From assembly GCA_036583965.1 (NCBI GenBank), contig JAZBQD010000014.1:69549835-69613834 (forward strand): a stretch of 64,000 nt of DNA, written 5' to 3'. This DNA is from Prunella strophiata (taxonomy: Eukaryota; Chordata; Aves; Passeriformes; Prunellidae). Both the position numbers and the translations under genes were made by a program. The notes beneath the pieces were generated by a model. It did no database searches, was not told where the DNA came from, and saw only the letters and a program-made list of their open reading frames with translations. Position 1 is the stretch's first letter. Every line of letters begins with the position of its first letter. Shown one piece after another: positions 59,506 to 64,000 of this stretch.

Positions 59506-62500
59506 GTCTGGGACCACTCCTTGGTTTGACACCACGTGCTCCAAGCTGAGAACCCTCAGGACTTCTGAGGCAGTCACTCCATTCCCAGTGGGATGCAGAT
59601 GTCCAGTGCCAAGTGCACAGGTCAGAGTCTGTCCATGTGTGGCTGCAGTGGGTCCTGTGCTCATGCACCCTGAGTTTCTGGTTTAATACACAAATATTCT
59701 GGTTTAATTAATACTGGTTTACTACACAAAGGTGGAGACAACCAGCTCAGGACCATCTGGGCCTCCATCAAGACAACCAACACACACTTTTCCAGCTGTG
59801 GAGAACCAGCTCTGTGATAAAACCCTTAACAGAATGACAGCTTGGAAAAAATAGGTCTGTTGCACCCTGACTATGGACACCTACATCTCCCTGCCTCTGG
59901 TGGGTCAAATACCACTGCTGGAGGGCTGGATAACTGCACACATGGTGAGGGCCAGGTCTCTCACATCACTGTGATTAACACCTCCTGCTTCACATGAGGT
60001 ATTATTACAGGTGACAGCAAGATCTGCATAGAGGTGCAGCTTGTGGCCACCATGCCACATCTGGAGTCACTCTAAGTGGGTTTTGTTTGTTTCCACCAAA
60101 CCTCAGAGACTTTGGTTGTGCTCCTGACAGGAATCTGGGTTTGCTCAAGAGGCAGGAAAAATGCTCAGCCTTTACAGACCAGCAGTGAGTGTTGGAAAGG
60201 TGATGATGAACCTGGAGTGGCTGTGATTACATTCCCTATCCATAGGGACATACAAAATGCAAGCACTCACATCCATGAACCTGTGGCCCAAGAGCTGAGG
60301 TTGTGTCCCACACTGGTGATGTGACTGTGTGAGATAAGCCCAGCACAGGCTGCAGAAGGGACCCAGACTCACAAAGCTGCTTCTCCCCTCAGGGCACAAC
60401 TCATTTCCCTTCTGCTTGGCCTCCCCACACCCTCAGGAGGGGCAAGGGGCTACTCTGTCCATCAGGCTGACAGGACTGGATGATGGAAGGATGACAGGAA
60501 TTTCATGCCTGCCACTGCCCCTCCAGCTTGAGGGCAGGAGGACACAAAAGAGCTGCTGCTGATGTGTTTCCTCCTGCCCCCAACCAGGCAGCTCTGCCTG
60601 CATGGGGCCAGGTCTGACCTCCCTTCCTCATCATTGTTCAGCTCTGGCAAGAGAGCAGGACCTCCAGCCCTTCCTTTTTGTCCCAGCCTTATTCACAGAC
60701 ACCAAGGCTCACCTGGAGAAGGGTCTGGAAAAGCCCAGCCTGGCTGAGCAGCACAGCAGACTGCAGGGGGATGGAGGATTGCAGGCAAGGAGTGGCTGGA
60801 GCTGCAGCAATTAGTGACTGAGGAAAACTCTGACAGGGAAAGGAGAAAGGTGACAAACAAGACACCATCACACCTTCTCTGCCCTCCTGGCTGGAAGCAC
60901 CTCCAACCCTCATCTCCACCTGGATGCAGCTTCAGCCTCTTTGGTTTTGATGATGTGGCAAAGCCAGAGGACCACAGCAGCTGCAAATCATGTGGCTCCT
61001 GGTCTTGTGCCCCAGCAGGAGCTGATTCCTCCCAGACCCAGGCTTCTTCTAGGGTCAGTCACTTTTTTGGCAGCTCTCCATCTGAGCAGCATCCAGCTAA
61101 AATCCATCCAGGGATGGATCTGCTCTGCTCTGTGCTGTCTCTGCAAGAGGGAACCAAGCCAGCAAACCTCAACAGCTCAGAGCCAGCCCCACCTTCTCTC
61201 ACCTGTCCTGTTCTCTTCCCCTCAGGTGCACCTGCCTGGCTCCCAGCCAGCAGAGCTTTCTGGTCTTTCAGCTCTGGCTCTCTCTTTCCACTTCCCACCC
61301 TCCTGTCCCTTCCCCTGTTTTATTCTTGCCCTATCCACACAAAAACAGGTTGTGTCCAACAACTGCACCAGTCCCAACTTGTTCCAGTCCCTTTTTCCCA
61401 GGCTGTGAGAAGGGCTGACCACAGAGAAGACACCAACAAGTTCATTTAGGTCAGGAAACCTGTCCCACACCTATTTTATTTCATTCTGGGGCACGGTGGG
61501 CAAAGTGACAACCTCCACATCCCACCCCACCATCCCCAGCATGGGGGATGCTTGAGCCTTAGGGATTTCCTTCTGGAGGGACTGGCCAGGCCCTTGCCCA
61601 GCTGGCAGTGGCTGGAGCTGAGTCCCTGTCCCTCCCCAGGAGCATGAGTTAATCAGCAGCTTTGTTCTGCATCACCTCACCGTATAATGGCAGCAGGAAT
61701 TTATATATTTATACATTTATACAAATGAACAACCAGCACAGAAACCAGACACGTCCTGGTGCCCTCCCTGGAAGGGGACAGGGACAGGGATGCTGGGGAC
61801 ACTCTGCCTGCCACGGCCTCTCCACCCTGCCAGCTGGGCTCTGCTGCCACCACTAACAAGTTTCTTCCTGCTGCCAAGGATAACAGAGCCACTAGCACCC
61901 AACCCTGCACTCTGCTCTTGGCTGCCTCAGGAACGAGTCAGGAAGGATGGGTTTTGGTGGTTTTTTTTTTCACTTGTCACTTCTCAAGGAGGGAGGAACA
62001 TCTCTCCCAGCTGCTTCGGCTGGAATCCAGTTTTTATGTAATCAAATGTGACCTCTAGCTGTCTGTGTTTAAGGCTGCCATCGCTGAGATATCATTCAGA
62101 CTGTTAGGACCAAGTCATCCATCTCCTCCACTATAAATACCTTATAATCATCCCCAAGGACCTGCAGTGCCTGGCAGATGAAGATGCCTGGAAGAAAAGG
62201 GGGGCTTGGTTCTCAGTGTCACTCCCTCTGAGTGTGGAATGCACAGCGGATTTTTAACAGCTTCTGGTCAAAGTTACCAGCAGCAAACCCACGGGAACTG
62301 CCAAAAGGATGGAGAGCCACCCACACCCAACCTGCAGCCAGATAATAAACTGTGTTAGTATATTCTGCAGAAATTATGATGTCCAGCACAGTTCTGCACG
62401 TTCATCCCACTTTGAATTCTGCTTTGGGGGGGAAAAAACATCCACGCTATTTTAGAAAACACCAGCCACTCCTGCCAGGCTCTGTAACGTGAGGTGGAAG

Positions 62501-62560
62501 AGAGATCAGAGCAGCCACAAAGCCCTTGGAACGAAGGTTTCCGCAAGAAACCCAAACTGC
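59506..62560. other. Unique non-coding sequence
   Basis: No gene or family recognised. A frame of 211 codons at 60814-61449 is Ser/Pro-rich without recognisable features. AT-rich patch TTTATATATTTATACATT near 61699. Confidence 0.5.
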
Positions 62561-62900
62561 CGACTCTTATTTACTTGTGTTACACAGTGTGATGTTAATT
62601 CGACAATTAACGCTCGGGCTGATAATTGCTGGTCCCACCTCCCCCAAAGCCTGCACCTGCTCCCCCTCGCAATCCCGCACTCCCCGGGAATCCACAATGA
62701 GGTGATTGCAGCAGCAGCATTGTGCAGCGGCTCTGCTTTCACAGCCCGCGGGATTTGGGGCAGAAACGCCCGAGTTTGGGTGAGATGGATGTGCGTTCAC
62801 ACGAGCGCAGCCGCCCCATCTGCAGCTTCACAAACTCCGTTCACAGACACCCCTCTCGGGTGCCAGACAGCTCTGCTAGCTGGGATCCACTGCCACAGCT
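62560..62900. promoter_or_regulatory. CpG-richer unique block, candidate regulatory element
   Basis: Contains GTTAATTCGACAATTAACGC, GATAATTGCTGG and CAGCCCGCGGGATTTGGGG with several CpGs. CpGs are otherwise scarce in the window. Could be a conserved element or small CpG island; untested. Confidence 0.35.
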
Positions 62901-62923
62901 CGCCTTGAAAGCCTCTTCCTCCT

Positions 62924-62942
62924 CATCATCATCATCATCACA
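62924..62942. repeat. (CAT)n microsatellite
   Basis: Six CAT units. Confidence 0.93.
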
Positions 62943-62953
62943 CAGTGGGACAC

Positions 62954-62954
<1 letters not shown>

Positions 62955-63025
<71 letters not shown>
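62955..63025. repeat. (TATC)n microsatellite, about 17-18 units
   Basis: Uninterrupted TATC units over 71 bp, followed directly by TTGTTGG. Confidence 0.98.
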
Positions 63026-63104
63026 TTGTTGGTGGTTTGAGGTTTTCTCTTTGTAGGAAGGGAGGAGAGGTTGTGTTGTGGTAAAGAAGTCACACACACC
63101 CCCT

Positions 63105-63605
63105 TTTTTTCCTGTGCAGTTGCTTTGGGTTGGAAAGTGAGAGGAATGAGGGATTTGTCTTCACAAACAAGCTGTGGGTCTGCTTGTTTGTGAAGTAAAA
63201 CTAGCAGATAAGAGAAGCAATGGGAAGGATTGCACTGATTGATGAATGGAAAAAGGTATTTGCTTTTGATCAGGTTTGCTGGTAAATGAAATTGGAAGAT
63301 GAAAGAAACAATGGGGGGAAACCCTAAATTCCGTAAGAATTAAAAGTTAAAAGGAAGGGATATACATTAGAGGGAAATGTCTGGTATCAGGTGTCCTGGG
63401 AAGTCTGTACCTCTCAAGTACCTCAGCCAATGGGGAGAGAGAGAAGGGAAATGTGGCTGGAAAATTAGGATATAAAGGAGGCTGTGCCCTCCAAAAATTG
63501 GGGAGACCCCAGGGGAACACCCCATGGCCTCTCCCTTTATTCAAATAAACTAACAGGACTCCTCTGTCTCATTTTTGGACATAAACCTCTGATGTTTGTG
63601 GATTA
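63105..63605 (+). mobile_element. LTR-like block (boundaries approximate)
   Basis: A TATA-like GGATATAAAGG near 63469 is followed about 70 bp later by CAAATAAACTAACAGG (polyadenylation signal near 63543) and a short T-rich U5-like end. A perfect 14-bp hairpin lies in the putative U3 at 63159-63195. Promoter, signal and spacing fit a retroviral LTR, but TG/CA ends and a target-site duplication could not be fixed. Confidence 0.5.
63159..63195. repeat. Perfect 14-bp inverted repeat, 9-nt loop
   Basis: CTTCACAAACAAGC (63159-63172) pairs with GCTTGTTTGTGAAG (63182-63195). Confidence 0.9.
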
Positions 63606-63611
63606 ATTTTC

Positions 63612-63665
63612 CTAAGAAAAGGATCTTGAAGACCACCGAGTTCCACCCCCTGCCTGTCAGGATGG
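63612..63665 (-). mobile_element. Possible CR1 LINE fragment
   Basis: GGATCTTGAAGACCACCGAG and TTCCACCCCCTGCC resemble a reversed CR1 tail, but the terminal motif is absent. Confidence 0.45.
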
Positions 63666-64000
63666 ACAGACAGGACACTGTGCTGTCCCCAGCCTTCCAA
63701 ATGGACACAGCCAGAGGTGGTGGCAGCTGCCAGCTGCTGTCCCAGTGGAAGGATGGGTGAGATTTCCCCACCAGCAGGGTCAGGGCAGGAGGAAACCCCT
63801 GACAGTACAGAAAAACTCTGCTCCACGGATGCAGGAACAGCCCTGTTCACACCCACCCCTAAAAACCCTTTCTCCAACCTGTTGCAGCTGTAGCACATCT
63901 TGTAGAACCCTGCATGAGCTCTGCTCTTCCTGTCAGCCCCTTCCCCTCACTCTGTTAAAGGATAAAAGGTCCTGTCTAAAGAAAGAAACCACAAAAATCA
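63666..64000. other. Unique non-coding sequence
   Basis: Nothing recognised. Confidence 0.5.

Noticed and set aside
60814..61449. 211-codon Ser/Pro-rich frame
   Set aside because: Overlapping frames on both strands are also open; no recognisable domain or initiation context.

Overview
This window reads as songbird (passerine) nuclear DNA. CR1 LINE tails, the avian retrotransposon with a CCAACC...ATTCTATG end, occur about thirty times in both orientations. There is an old avian ERVL-type LTR, and several younger endogenous-retrovirus LTR families of the kind that expanded in songbirds. Reading frames are otherwise short and broken. Nothing bacterial is present: no operons and no dense coding.

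Only one host coding segment is supported. It is a 132-bp, phase-0 exon on the minus strand (25989-26120) with a clean AG acceptor and GTAAGG donor. It encodes the last part of the sema domain of an A-type plexin, most likely PLXNA4. The gene therefore runs right to left, and nearly all of the remaining 64 kb is best read as the two large introns around this exon. Sema-domain exons should lie to the right and PSI/IPT-domain exons to the left. I saw none of them here.

Layout: 1-25988 is the downstream intron, with one old ERVL-type LTR, a 357-bp solo LTR (8940-9296), a 627-bp solo LTR (13160-13786), a 462-bp LTR (16119-16580) and scattered CR1. Next to the exon on its upstream side lie a CR1 copy and a pure (TA)n tract of 953 bp (26554-27506). 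A 20-unit, 45/46-bp minisatellite follows at 29095-29990. From 36 to 43 kb there are two more 460-bp LTRs and a 572-bp LTR nested inside a CR1. From 50 to 56 kb there is a cluster of three 625-bp LTRs; one of them keeps a polypurine tract and the end of a degenerate env gene. The right end holds a short LTR, a (TCTA)n microsatellite and another LTR-like block with a perfect hairpin.

The points most worth a second look are the (TA)n tract close to a splice acceptor, the env remnant and shared U3 reading frame of the 625-bp LTR family, the nested LTR with a readable empty site, and several unique AT-rich blocks that look like conserved non-coding or enhancer sequence, best at 36285-36415. No wholly new biological system is evident. 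Copy counts, LTR ends and target-site duplications were read by eye; family names beyond CR1/ERVL/ERVK class are inference.
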